Assembly: GCA_009809945.1 (NCBI GenBank)
Contig: WTPW01000595.1
Location: 97,096-161,095, forward strand
Direction: 5' to 3'
DNA: 64,000 nucleotides
Origin: Gigaspora margarita
Lineage: Eukaryota; Glomeromycota; Glomeromycetes; Diversisporales; Gigasporaceae
The translations under genes were made by a program, and so were the position numbers. Under the pieces are notes generated by a model that worked only from the letters and a program-made list of their open reading frames with translations, did not search any database and was not told the DNA's origin. Of the stretch, positions 34,861 to 46,082 are shown in pieces. The stretch's first letter is position 1, and every line of letters starts with the position of its first letter.

Positions 34861-36670
34861 TTATTCAAACTTTCTAGGAACTATTCTAGCTTCCATTTTT
34901 ACGCATTGCCTGATAATGTTAAAATTATACCTAATTGGCGCATTCATATTAACCAGCTCAATATCATACTTTCGGTATAACATGACCATAAAACTTAAAA
35001 TTTCTATTATTGATAAATTTCGACCCGGACACATACGTAATCCACCACCGAAAGTGTTAATAACTTTATTTGAACCATCAAGAAATCGATCTGGATTGAA
35101 GGTATTTGGATCGGTCCAATGTTGAGGGTGATTGTTGGCACCCTCTATGTAAATGAAAAATTGTAAATTTGCAGGAAAATGGTGACCACCTATTTCAACC
35201 GGTTTAGTTGACGTACGAAATGTTGTTGGAGCTGAAGGGAAAATTCTCGAAACTATATAAAAAGAATATATTATTAATTCATAAACATAGTAAATTATAA
35301 TGCGTTATCGTGATAATTTCAGGTAACAAACCTTCTTTGATAACAGCTTCACAATATCTTAATTTAGACAAGTCATCTGATGAGAAACGATAATTTGGAT
35401 CACGTCCAAAGACAGTTTCTAATTCTTTAACCACACATTCTTTAACTTTAGGGTAATGTGCCAAGTAATAGATGATAAAAGTAATACTATTGGCAACCTA
35501 CAAAAAAGGGAATTTATTAAATTTTATGATTTGCGAAAATTTTTTTTATAATTTTATAAGCAATATTTCAACGTACTGAATCAGTTCCAGCAGCAAAAAC
35601 TTCAATGAGATTTCCACAAATTTGCTCATCAGACATGTGTTCAACATGCGTTTCATCAGAAACATTTGAAATATCGAGAGAAGTATTGGCAGTCAAGAAT
35701 GACGTTAATAAATCTGATGTTAGAAAATCTTTATCAAGAGTTTTCTCTATCTCTTTTCTACGTTCTTGAATTATTATTTTTAAATACTCGTATAATAAGT
35801 CCCTATTCTTAATCAATCTTTGAGCATATTGTCGAACTCCAGGAAGAATACGGATAATTTTCGGAGTAGTAAAAAAAAATTCCATAGCTCTGATATATGT
35901 TCTTATGCTTGCAATATAATTTTCAGATTCTTCTAATGCTCCAATAGGAATATCAAATTTTTTGGTAGGTAGTAATTTGTTATAATAATCGATTATAGAA
36001 TAAGCTCTTTTGTGAGTAGTCAAAAGAATAATAGATTCAGAAGTAGCAAGTAACATCCATTTGTGTATATTAAAAATTTGATCATTTCCAAGATTTTCAA
36101 AAAGATTTTGCCAACATTTTTCCATTACTTCAAAAATATCTTGAGTTCCTTCAACGACTTGTTTAATGAAATTAGGAGACATAATAGCCTTACTCATAAA
36201 TTTTCGATTATAAGACCATTCCTTTAAATCACTATTAAAAGTCATACCAATCTTAGTTGTATTAAATTCTTCAAGACCAGAATTTGATACAGCACGAATA
36301 AGGAAAGCACTATTGGTAGAAGGACTGAAGACTTTTTCAAATAAATCATTTCTAGCTAACCATATAGTTCTTATAGGGCCCTTATAGATTTCCCACATGT
36401 CACCATAAATTGATTGAAGTATTTTCGCTGAAGCTGAATCATCACCGGAGTATTGATGAAGATTTCCTATTCAAATTAAAAAGCATAATTAATAATAAAT
36501 CATTAGTTACACGGAAATAAAATATATGTACCAATAAGTGGTAGAGGAAATGGTCCTGGGAGTGGGCACGGTCGAGTAAAGTACTTATAATAGTAATATA
36601 ATACGTAGGTCACGAAACCAAAGATAAAGGTTTCTATAATATTCAAATTAGTAGGCAATATTGAAATCAT
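34861..36670 (-). CDS. cytochrome P450 monooxygenase
   Basis: Four exons on the minus strand: 36670-36532, 36466-35577, 35497-35332 and 35252-34861, total 1587 bp, 528 aa plus stop. Introns are short (about 65-80 bp) and GT-AG. Residues 8-30 (LNIIETFIFGFVTYVLYYYY) form an N-terminal membrane anchor followed by the proline hinge RPCPLPGPFPLPLIG, so the enzyme probably faces the cytosol from the ER. Signature motifs are complete: I-helix FAAGTDS (about 337-343), ExxR as EVSR (398-401), FNPDRF, and the heme loop FGGGLRMCPGR with the thiolate Cys at 473. It should use NADPH and a P450 reductase to oxidise a substrate; the substrate cannot be told. Length is normal and no lesion is seen. Confidence 0.93.
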
Positions 36671-37542
36671 TTTTGTTTATTTTTATATTTTTAATATTTA
36701 TTTATTTATTTTTTTTTTTTAAAAAAAAAAAAAAAAACGGAAAAATTCAGACGAAAATTATTATCATATTTATATTGTGATCCATGCCAAAGGGTAGATA
36801 GATAGATCAATGCCTTTTCGGTATAGTTAGGGACGAAGTAAATCGTCGCACGGGCTATCTTGATTAAGGAATTTGATTCGTCTCATTTTAAACTATGATA
36901 GGTCATACCCCATTTGTGCCGCTAATTGCCGGTAATACATGTCGCAGATCATAATGAAATAAATGAAATCGGATTAAAATGAAATGGGAATTTCTATTTA
37001 TCCTTCTAAAACCCACTTATACTTGTACTCTACTCTAAAACTAACCTTTAACCTTAACTCCTAAACCTAAAAAATGCGCCCAAAAAAATTTATTTTTCGA
37101 TGGCTTGTCAATTTTTACAAAAGGGGTCGTCTAGAGCCGTGTCCAATCACATGACATGTAACCAATCAAATTGTTTATTTTGATCGGGAGGACAACTTTA
37201 CTATATATAAAGTATTAACCACAGAACTCTAACTTTAATTAAAAAGTCAAAAACATATGACTGGACATGACTTTAGACATCCCCCTAAAAAGGCAACCAC
37301 CAATCAGTGAGTTCTAATTTTATCGTTCCGGATCAGCCCCGACATAAATTCCGAACACGTGCGGAAGAAAAAAGCGAAAATAGTATTTAATCGATCTTGG
37401 TGCACTAATTAAAAATGTCGGGGACAAAATTTTACATACAATGAACAAAGTCTATGACTATAGCTTATAACGTTAACCTCCTAACCCTAAATTTGTATTT
37501 TTACGCACAAAATTAAAGGCACAAATAAGTCTTAAGTAGGAT
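36671..37542. other. intergenic, P450 upstream region
   Basis: Poly(T)/poly(A) junction at 36708-36738 just upstream of the P450 start. No TATAAAAAGG box. No gene seen. Confidence 0.5.
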
Positions 37543-37654
37543 GCTGCGCATTTAATTTGCTGTGCATTTAAAGTGCTGCGCATTTAATATGCTGCGCATT
37601 TAATTTGCTGCGCATTTAATATGCTGCGCATTTAATGTGCTGTGCATTTAATGT
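37543..37654. repeat. seven tandem 16-bp units
   Basis: GCTGCGCATTTAATAT repeated seven times with small changes (GCTGTGCATTTAAAGT and similar). No spacers, so it is a simple minisatellite. The ATTTAA/TGCGCA core gives each unit an alternating GC/AT pattern. Confidence 0.9.
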
Positions 37655-39092
37655 CTACCGAAAATAATACTTTCGGTAAATCCGTAGACCCGTAATTAAA
37701 ATTTTAGAAGTTAACAGTTACGATAAAAAAAAAAAGGAAAAAAATACTAATTTAATAAAAAATTTATTACAATTAGCTTAAAAATTATAACTATGGTATG
37801 ATAAGATTTTTGCCCAATCGAAGATGCTACCGAAATTCTTTCAGCTTAGGTAAAGCCGAAATCCTATTTCTGGATCCTCTATGAGAACGGTCATAGTTTG
37901 AACGGTTGCGGCTCAAGTTGAGAAAAATATAGAAATTGGATTGAATATTTGAACTGATCAATAATATGTATTATCGTTATGACTTAACGTTAATGATTTA
38001 CTATATTCAGATTTAAATAAACACGGAATAAATATGAATCAAATTTATATTATATGTTAATTCTATTAGACAAGGATTTCCGATCTCAACAAATTGGATA
38101 CGCAGCAAAAAATTTTGGTGATCCATTCTCTGCATATTATTATTATTATAATTCACATGTGTTCTCATTATTATTGTTTTGTTTTATTATATAGCGCAAT
38201 TATTTGTAGCATTTTATATAGTGATAAGTATAAATTATATTAAAATATTCTTTAATTATTAATACAGTATCATTTATTTCATTGCCCTATTATTTGTAAA
38301 TAAGACAAATTTCGGACGCGCCAAAAAATTTCGCGCATGCGATGACATTGAAAATATAACGTAGTCGTTACCATAACAAGTGCAGACATGAAAAATGAAT
38401 CCTACAATATTAAAAAATACATATAAGAACTCTACGAGTTTTAATAAAGCGAAGCGAAATTCCACTTTAATCAATACTTGTAAATATTCCCAAGCAGTTA
38501 ACCTTAAAATTAACCTGAGACTCAATTTCAATGAATTGTAAACTGACTTGTAACATTAATAAAATTTATTAAGACTTAAATTCTTAAGTTTTGTGGAAAA
38601 GTTGATCAGTTGCTTAACGTCAAATTTTTGAGGAGAAGGAATCAAACAAGCATATTACTTACATGCTATAGAATTTTTGATTAACTATTGCCAACTTTGA
38701 TCATATGATACCCTATGCTGTGATTAGTTTGTTTAGTTTAAGGTGGTGTTAATGCGAAATTTTTGGGATAGTATTCTTATTTCATACCATTTATCTTATT
38801 TTCCTATGGACGCCCGATCTAATTGTTTCCTTCATTTCCTTGTAAATATATTTTTTTTCTCTTTCCCATCACTTTATTTCGCGTCGTTATTAATCTCCCA
38901 TTATCTTACTGTCTTGTAAATAGTTGATTTTCTCATTACTTCATTTTCCCGTCGTTTTATTTTCTCAATCCAATTCTAGCGTTTGCCCCCATTGTTTATA
39001 ATGAAGAATAGCATATGACTGGGAATCAAAAGTGTAAGATCTTCAGTAATAGAAATAGTACTGTAGTAGTCTACTGCAGTATCGCTGTTGCT
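37655..39092. other. intergenic, nothing recognised
   Basis: No gene supported. The minus frame 38274-38531 has no recognisable domain and no conserved-looking composition. Confidence 0.5.
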
Positions 39093-39093
39093 C

Positions 39094-40327
39094 ATTTTCC
39101 CGATGGTCACTTCACCGACAGGCCATTTACCTGACATCACATAGATCAGTATTTTAGTAGATGCGGGTATATATTATAAGTAAATAATCTCCTTATGTGG
39201 TGTCAGGTTAAATGCAGTTATAGTAAATGACCTGGTAATTTGCAAATTTTTCAAATTACCTCAAATGACCCTGAAATGACCGGTCATTAACGGTTATCTC
39301 AATTTTGGGTCATTTAGAAATGATTCGTGACCTAATGACCATGATCATTTAGAAATGGCCGAGGTCATTTTTTTTACATAGATTGATCAATTTAACTGTT
39401 AACTGCATATCGATAATGAATACGTACAAGTTTCGAAGTAAGCTGGGTTGGGCTAGATATTTGTAGACTCGGGCCCAAACGCAATAAAAGTTTATATGCC
39501 CTGTCCCATTTAGGAATGGTAAATAACTCGATCGTTTGATCGAAATTTAAATGACTCCAAGTTAATAAATCATGGCAAGATCATTTTGGTTATTAAGTTC
39601 ATTTAGTTCATTGGGATATAAAATAATTTTATTGGTCGAATTGCTCGTATAAAAAGTTATCAAATTTTATTACTTTCCTTATCGATAATCTTGGTTAAAG
39701 TCCCAAATTTTACAAAGTCAATTAATATTTATGTCTTAAATAAGATGTTCGAAATATGCAATTTATTATTTCGAATAATTTTACTTAAGACTTAAATATT
39801 AATTGACTTATAACTACAATTATTGATTATGTTTTAATTTTGTTTGGCGGCCAATTCTGATGGGTATTACAGAAATATGTATCGTATAAACCCGTATCTA
39901 AGTAATGTATGTATAGATATAAGCAAAAAAATTTTACGAAAGTATGTATGGTTAGCACAACTTATAAAATTTATCTTTTATAAGTAATCCCCTTTTAATA
40001 GTTAGGGTTAGGGTGAGCTCTAATATTGTCCTTTTCCATGTTAGAGTTGGTATAGATTATAGATAAACTCTTTTAAAGAATTTCTTTTATAAACTATACA
40101 TACCATCTTAATTTCTACTATACATACTTTATCAATTATACACTACATATTTGCTATATACTCAATTCTGATTGGATAAAGAGCATTAGAATATTAACTA
40201 ACATGACATTTGATCCTCGAAATGACCCAATGATTAGTCAATTGTAATTTGGGTCATTTGGGTCATGTCAGGTCATTTATCATAACTGGGTAAATGGCCT
40301 GTCGGAGAGATGACTATCGGGAAAATT
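39094..40327. mobile_element. 1.23-kb TIR element rich in AAATGACC
   Basis: The left end CATTTTCCCGATGGTCACTT then CACCGACAGGCCATTTACC is matched in reverse at the right end (GGTAAATGGCCTGTCGGAGA then GATGACTATCGGGAAAATTG). Subterminal zones on both sides repeat GGTCATTT/AAATGACC about ten times each. The centre (39390-40190) is AT-rich without a transposase frame. Target duplication is not clear. Confidence 0.8.
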
Positions 40328-43300
40328 GGATGTAACCGTAGTACGTGTAACTTGTAACAGCTCTCCTAATAAAATATGTACTATAAAATGAACTCACATC
40401 ATCCTGAATAATAGTCCCACGTTCAGTGATCTAAACAATATAATTGACAGAAATTATATAATTACCAAACTCATGCTCTCAATCATTTAGAACTTTATCA
40501 CAGTATGTATACAATTTAGATCTGAAACCAGCAATAAAATATTTTAAGTTTCTCCCCTAGCCGTACAGAGGACAGTCAAAATGACATTAAATAACTGCTT
40601 AATTTCATCATTTAAAATTTTTCTTATAATTTACGTTAAAATTAATTTACAGAATTAACGTAGTTGCAACCTACGTTGTCATAAGTCAGAATGTTATAAA
40701 ATCATTTCAGTAGTATTGCTGACCGGATGTTCCAATAAATTTTTTTGAAATTGGAATACCAATAGAATATTAAATAATTGAAATTTTATTGGAACGTTTT
40801 AATATTCTCTTTGGTTTTTAAATTAATAAGATTAATGATTTATACTACTATGCATCTAATATACCTTATAATAAACAATTAATGATTGGAAGCATTGTAA
40901 TTTAATAGAAAGCCAACCTTCCATATCTTCCAATTAACAACACTGATATTTGGGCTACAAAATACATGTTTCGTTTTTATGAATATATATACGTCAAAGG
41001 AAAAACAAACATCCTTCAATGGAACAAAATTAATATAATTAATTAATATTTAACTGCACTTAAAGATCCAAGCGATTCACATAACCCAAATGTTAAATGA
41101 TGGATAACTCATATTTTTATAATTCTTTATGTTGGTGTAATTAAAAACTTCATACTATTAAGCCGATTGAAATAACTTAAGGACGCAAGCTTATTTTATT
41201 AAAAACTTTTATAAGATAATTTGTGCTGTGCGCCAAGTAACGAAGCATACTAGTCAGGACAAAACTTGGTGAAAGATCTTTTATCATGCTTATGTTTTTT
41301 ATTTTTTTTTTAATGATAATAAAATTTTAACTTGCTGTTAAAAAAGATTTGTATGTGGTATTGCTTTATCTTGCAAGCAGTAGTTGATGACGCCATTCAT
41401 GAATAATTCATGAATAGAGTGTTTTAAAAGCACAACAGCCCTGGAAATTATTGAAATCGTAAATTCGGCTATTAATTCAATTTAAACCGACGGTACACTT
41501 TGCAGAAAAAGAGGTAATTTACTATGTACAAAACGATGTGAGTGCGTTCTACGTGTGAATGTAAAAATTATTAAAAATTTTTAATCATGCGAATTTTTAC
41601 TGTTGTGCTTTTTTTTTTATTGATTATGCGATTTTTTTTTTATAAAGCAATATAACTGTAATTTACGTAAATTTATGTTTTTTTTTTTAATTTCTTTATA
41701 TAAAATTTTACGTAAATTTTTATCATTTTTCTTTATGCAAATGAACTTTTACAATATTATTATTATTATTAATGAGACCTATAATTTAAAATCTACCTAA
41801 ATTGTGAAATGACGCTGAACATATTTAAATTTTTGTTGACAATACAAATAAGCAATAACGACGTAATTAACGTTTTCTCAGTTTTCTCAAACATTGTCGA
41901 TGTGATTAACTAGTAATCGGAATGACGTTCATTTAATAACTAGTGACGTTCATTTAATAAAAATAAAATTTACAATTTTTATACTATATTTATCAATGTC
42001 ATCATAAAAAATTAATAAAACAAAAAACCTTTGAAAACAAGCTAACGAAGCAACGACTTTGACTGTTCCTATTTTTCCATTTACTGATTTTACCAATTTT
42101 AACTGTGTTTCTAATCGAGGAATAATTCATTAAATGTTGAAAAGAGTAATAAGGAAGTGTCGCAGGAAAGAATTATAATCCACATCACCCACTAGTTTTA
42201 GGTCTTCGTTAATTTTGTGTGTTGTACCAAATGAAGAAATTATTGATGGAATAGTTGAATTTATTATCATATGATTAAAGACCAAAAGATGGTAAATATC
42301 TGTAATTTTTTTTCAAGCTTTCCCATATTATTTTTTTTCTATGAAAACTTTTAGTATAAGGAAGAAGATAGTAATTCGTTGACATCAAAGAATGAGGATC
42401 CATGACAAAGTTATTTGAGCGATCTCTTTGAATATTCGATTAATGGCAAATTTTTCCAAGCCAAAGCTAAAAAAAGATAATCTTTTGTAAATTGGCTGTA
42501 AATTGAAATGCCAAATTCAATTTTTTTTTTTTTTCACTAATAAAAAAATTTGAATTACGTAATAAACTTTATTAAATAGTTAAATATCCTTTATAATGAT
42601 AAACACCAAATTGACAAGTTAAATGTTTCCACGAAGTAAAATTTATTCCCGACACTTTTTGACCCATCGATTAAAGCGCTTGAGAACCCTTGTATTAAAT
42701 TATAATAAATGTTTATTTTTAAATATTTAATTATACTTAAGTCTAATATCCATTTAATAACTTTAAAATTAACTAAATCCATAGGTACTCCGCGTCCATT
42801 TATAACTAGGGAAGGGAGATTGGGATGTGATATATACTATATAAATCAAAACTATAAGTTATATGGTACTAAATAAAAATTTAATATTGAAATTGATATG
42901 TTTTTTTATTGCAAATTTCGAAGACTATGAAAATTTAATTAGATGTACAGCCCTTAAAACTGGTTATTATAAATCCAAATTTTGCATACATTAAGGTTAA
43001 GTTTCAAAGAACAAAGTTATAAGTCTTTCTATCGAAAAATAAATCATTTATTTGAAAAAATTTTTTTAAACGAATGAAGTAGCGATTACACGTAAAAAAG
43101 GTCTGGAACAAATGGGTTTCCCATAGATAATGTAAAAATAAACTTTGTATCTTTATAGATATGGTAACACCAAACTAATTAATATCAAAATTGTTTTACT
43201 AAAAAGAAAGGCGCGACCTGTGTATCTAAAAAAGCGAGACCAGTTTTTATATATAAATCATATTATATAAATGATCACTAAAAAATCTATACTAATTAAA

Positions 43301-43417
43301 ATATATAAGTGACCACACATAGTTTGATTTACATAGTATATCGCACACTCCAATGCAGATGTTTTAACATAATTCAATTTGGTATATATTTTACTATTAT
43401 TACTAATACTGTATTCA
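40328..43417. other. long AT-rich spacer with small inverted repeats
   Basis: About 3 kb without a gene. GTTCCAATAAATTTTTTTGA at 40730 pairs with TTATTGGAAC at 40795 (hairpin of about 70 bp). AAAAGCACAACAG at 41426 pairs with CTGTTGTGCTTTT at 41612 (187-bp span). GACGTTCATTTAATAA occurs twice near 41922-41960. Confidence 0.5.
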
Positions 43418-43490
43418 AAAAGTAAAAATAAAATAAAAATAAAATAAAAATAAAATAAAATAAAATAAAAATAAAATAAAATAAAATAAA
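43418..43490. repeat. AAAAT microsatellite
   Basis: Repeated AAAAT/AAAATAAAAT units over about 70 bp. Confidence 0.9.
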
Positions 43491-43499
43491 ACTTTTAAT

Positions 43500-43900
43500 A
43501 ATGTCTCACTGAAGACTTCTTTAAAAGAATTCGGTTGGACCTTACAAAGATCACTGAAGGTGATAAACGTGGTCAAACAACACCTCTTCAAAAGTGCAAT
43601 TATTGCGAAGATGACTGTGTATTTAAATTATCTTATCAAATGGTCATTTATTAAAATGTTGAAATCTTTTAAGAAACATAAAAGTTTTATTACAAGTTTA
43701 AAGAATATTGGTTCGGGTGAAGATATGCGATTATAGAGATTCGCATAACAATTATATTTTTACAAGATGATTAATATTAGCAAATCAAGCATTAAGTGTA
43801 GAAAGAAGTTGCACTTAGCAACAATCAAATTGTGCATTTAAAAACACTAATTTTAGATAAAAATTAAATGAGAAATTATTGTATTAATTATTCTTTTGTA
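43500..43900 (+). pseudogene. internally deleted hAT transposase relic
   Basis: The first part encodes EDFFKRIRLDLTKITEGDKR then QKCNYCEDDC, the beginning of a BED zinc finger, with a frame change before NGHLLKC, which would supply its last Cys. About 130 bp later the sequence encodes LANQALSVERSC and NCAFKNTNF, then KLNEKLLY, which resembles the extreme C-terminus of BED-type hAT transposases. Thus both ends of a transposase survive and the catalytic middle is gone. It could be the parent class of the hAT MITE just downstream (44087-44314), but their connection is inference. Confidence 0.5.
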
Positions 43901-44086
43901 CTTTTTTTATACATGTAATCTTTATAATAAATTTGAGAATATATATATATTTTTTAAAATTTAAATCTTATCGGCCAAAATTAATCGAATTAGCCGTTTT
44001 CAAGCGTCTTCTTCAATATGTTTATCAGACAATCTGATTGGTCGAAAGAATTGATCGTGATTATCAAAAAAACCTAGAGTTGTGAC

Positions 44087-44314
44087 CAGTGTTTAAATTC
44101 AATGTTCTCAGTGTTCTCAAAGAACATTATACAATTTTTGAGAACATAAATTATTAAAATATGTTCNCTATTTGAGAANATTNAAAAANTTCTTTTAATA
44201 TTAAAAAAANTTTAATTTNNCTATATAAAGAACATTAAAATTTTACTGAGAACATTAAGAAATTAAAAATGTTCTTTTTGAGAACATAAAACCAAATTTG
44301 AATTTTAAACACTG
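44087..44314. mobile_element. 228-bp hAT MITE with perfect 8-bp TSD (TGTTCTC family)
   Basis: GTTGTGAC lies at 44079-44086 and again at 44315-44322. Between, the element begins CAGTGTTTAAATTC and ends GAATTTTAAACACTG. The interior alternates TGTTCTC and GAGAACAT phrases. Several N bases lie at 44167-44220. Complete reference copy for the fragments at 10570-10740 and the large relative at 51346-52465. Confidence 0.92.
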
Positions 44315-44322
44315 GTTGTGAC

Positions 44323-45657
44323 TACAATTTTTTCATAAAGTTACTCTGCATTTCGAACAATGAAATCTCAATTACTAGCTAATCACATTGAAATGCTGCT
44401 TGAGATCACCCTAAAACCAAAGCGATATTTTTAATTTCAATCAAATTTCAAAATCAGATGATGATGCTTTAAAATTTTTTTTTAACCCCAAAAAAATGGA
44501 GAAAAATTGTTTAAATCATCCTTGCTTATAACATAATCAAGAATTTTTTTTTAAAACTCCTCAGAACTTGTAATTGATATGATGTCAAATGACTCCATTT
44601 ATTTTTTTTCAAAAATTTAGACGAAATTATTATTACGAATTTGCTTGATAAATGAAAGGATATCGGAATTTTCAGGCTAGAATTATTAGGGGTTCGAATT
44701 TATCGTTATGAACACGAAAAATAATTTTCGGATCAGAGGCGATGATTTTATGCAAATCGCATAAAACCGCATAAACTCAATTTAAATGATGATACATTAG
44801 ACTTGCTACATAATGTCGCATAAAATACATTGCGATTAAGTAATTATCGCATAATTAGCTCTAATAAGTTCCAAATTTGCTAAATAGAAAATCATGCAAC
44901 ACTAAATACGAACAAATCGAGAGAAAATGTGAAGTCCTGAAATATTTCGAAAGACGGCTTTCATAATAAGCTAATATAAAACTGAGCATTTCTTGTGCAT
45001 GCGCTGCATAATAATTACATAAATATAAATTCTGAATGCAGAATACGCGCAAAATTATGAAAAGATATACAATTTTAAAAAAGCATAATTTACTTTTGTT
45101 GCATGAATAATTGATGGTTTATTGCGGCATAAAATTACCGTCCTTGTTTCGGACAATGATTGTCATGGTCACGAGACCATCAATTTTGTGACATAGTTAT
45201 AAACTTCCATTGAGCAATACGTCATTGTAGCATTCAGATGCTATTTGTAATTAATCACATTTTAATCAAAATAATTTAACATCCGCAACATTTTTTTATT
45301 GGTAAATATATAATATAATAAGAGGTCAAAACACATGATTTACCTTTTTTTTTTTTTTTAACAATTTTATAATAAATATATTTTTTTTTTTTTGTAGTAA
45401 AATTTTTTATTTGTCATTAAAAATGGCTTTAAAGGGTATTTTAACTTTTTATTTAAATACCGCACACTATAGTTAAGTTCATAAGCTTTATTATTAATTA
45501 TTTGTATGGCTAAAACATTAAGATAAAGTATTGTTATAAAGGTTCACTGTAAAAATATTATATAATTATAATAAGATAATATTCGAAATTGGTTCCTATT
45601 AAAATATTAACAGTTAACTGTATAGAATTTAAAAAAGAAATATAATTACCTGCATGA
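44323..45657. other. intergenic, nothing recognised
   Basis: AT-rich; T runs near 45348 and 45381. Contains the 3' flank of the small peptide gene. Confidence 0.5.
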
Positions 45658-46029
45658 CTAATGCGTGCAATTAGTACCATCACAGATAGTACCAGGTGGA
45701 CAACATTTATTTACTGCACAATGAGTATGGTCCTAAAAGAACAAGAAAGAAATCAGAATTAAATTTTCTATACCTATAATATGTTAAATAACACTTACGG
45801 GTGGGCAGGATTTTCTTTTAATGAGTCTTTTACAAAAATTATTGATAAAAGCAAAAATTAGTTGCAAAGCATAAAATTTATTTTGTTCAAATTTAAAATA
45901 ATTAAATTCATACGAAGAAAACATATTCGCTTCTCTCTTTTCAGTCGGCATAGCGGACAAGAATATAGTAAATGAAAAAATAGTTAAAACTATTATTACA
46001 AGGAATTTTTGGTATTGAAAACTCTTCAT
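45658..46029 (-). CDS. small secreted cysteine-rich peptide precursor
   Basis: Two exons on the minus strand, 46029-45799 (77 codons) and 45732-45658 (24 codons plus stop), joined in phase 0 across a 66-bp GTAAGT...TTTTAG intron; 101 aa. Residues 6-27 (YQKFLVIIVLTIFSFTIFLSA) form a signal peptide. A propeptide follows with Kex2-type sites: EKR before EAN, reminiscent of the KR-EA processing sites of yeast alpha-factor, then CKR and IKR. Cleavage after the last would free a 29-residue peptide with cysteines at positions 3, 10, 15, 16, 22 and 27: framework C-C-CC-C-C. That spacing is shared by inhibitor-knot peptides and, for the CCPPGTIC part, by half-granulin motifs. Role unknown; candidates are a symbiotic effector, an antimicrobial or a signal. 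Reading through the intron would end the frame early and lose all but one of the last six cysteines. Confidence 0.75.
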
Positions 46030-46072
46030 TTTTTTTGACGATTTAGGTGTTTAAAGTTGGAAAAAAATATGA

Positions 46073-46082
46073 CCTTTTTATA
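46073..46082 (-). promoter_or_regulatory. TATA box of the peptide gene
   Basis: TATAAAAAGG on the minus strand, 43 bp before the ATG at 46029. Identical to the box of the S41 peptidase gene. Confidence 0.65.

Noticed and set aside
37543-37654. Regular 16-bp repeats, CRISPR-like at first glance
   Set aside because: Units are contiguous with no spacers and the genome is eukaryotic; it is a minisatellite.
38274-38531. 85-residue minus-strand frame
   Set aside because: Hydrophobic-looking but without domain, introns or a promoter box; the length is expected by chance.
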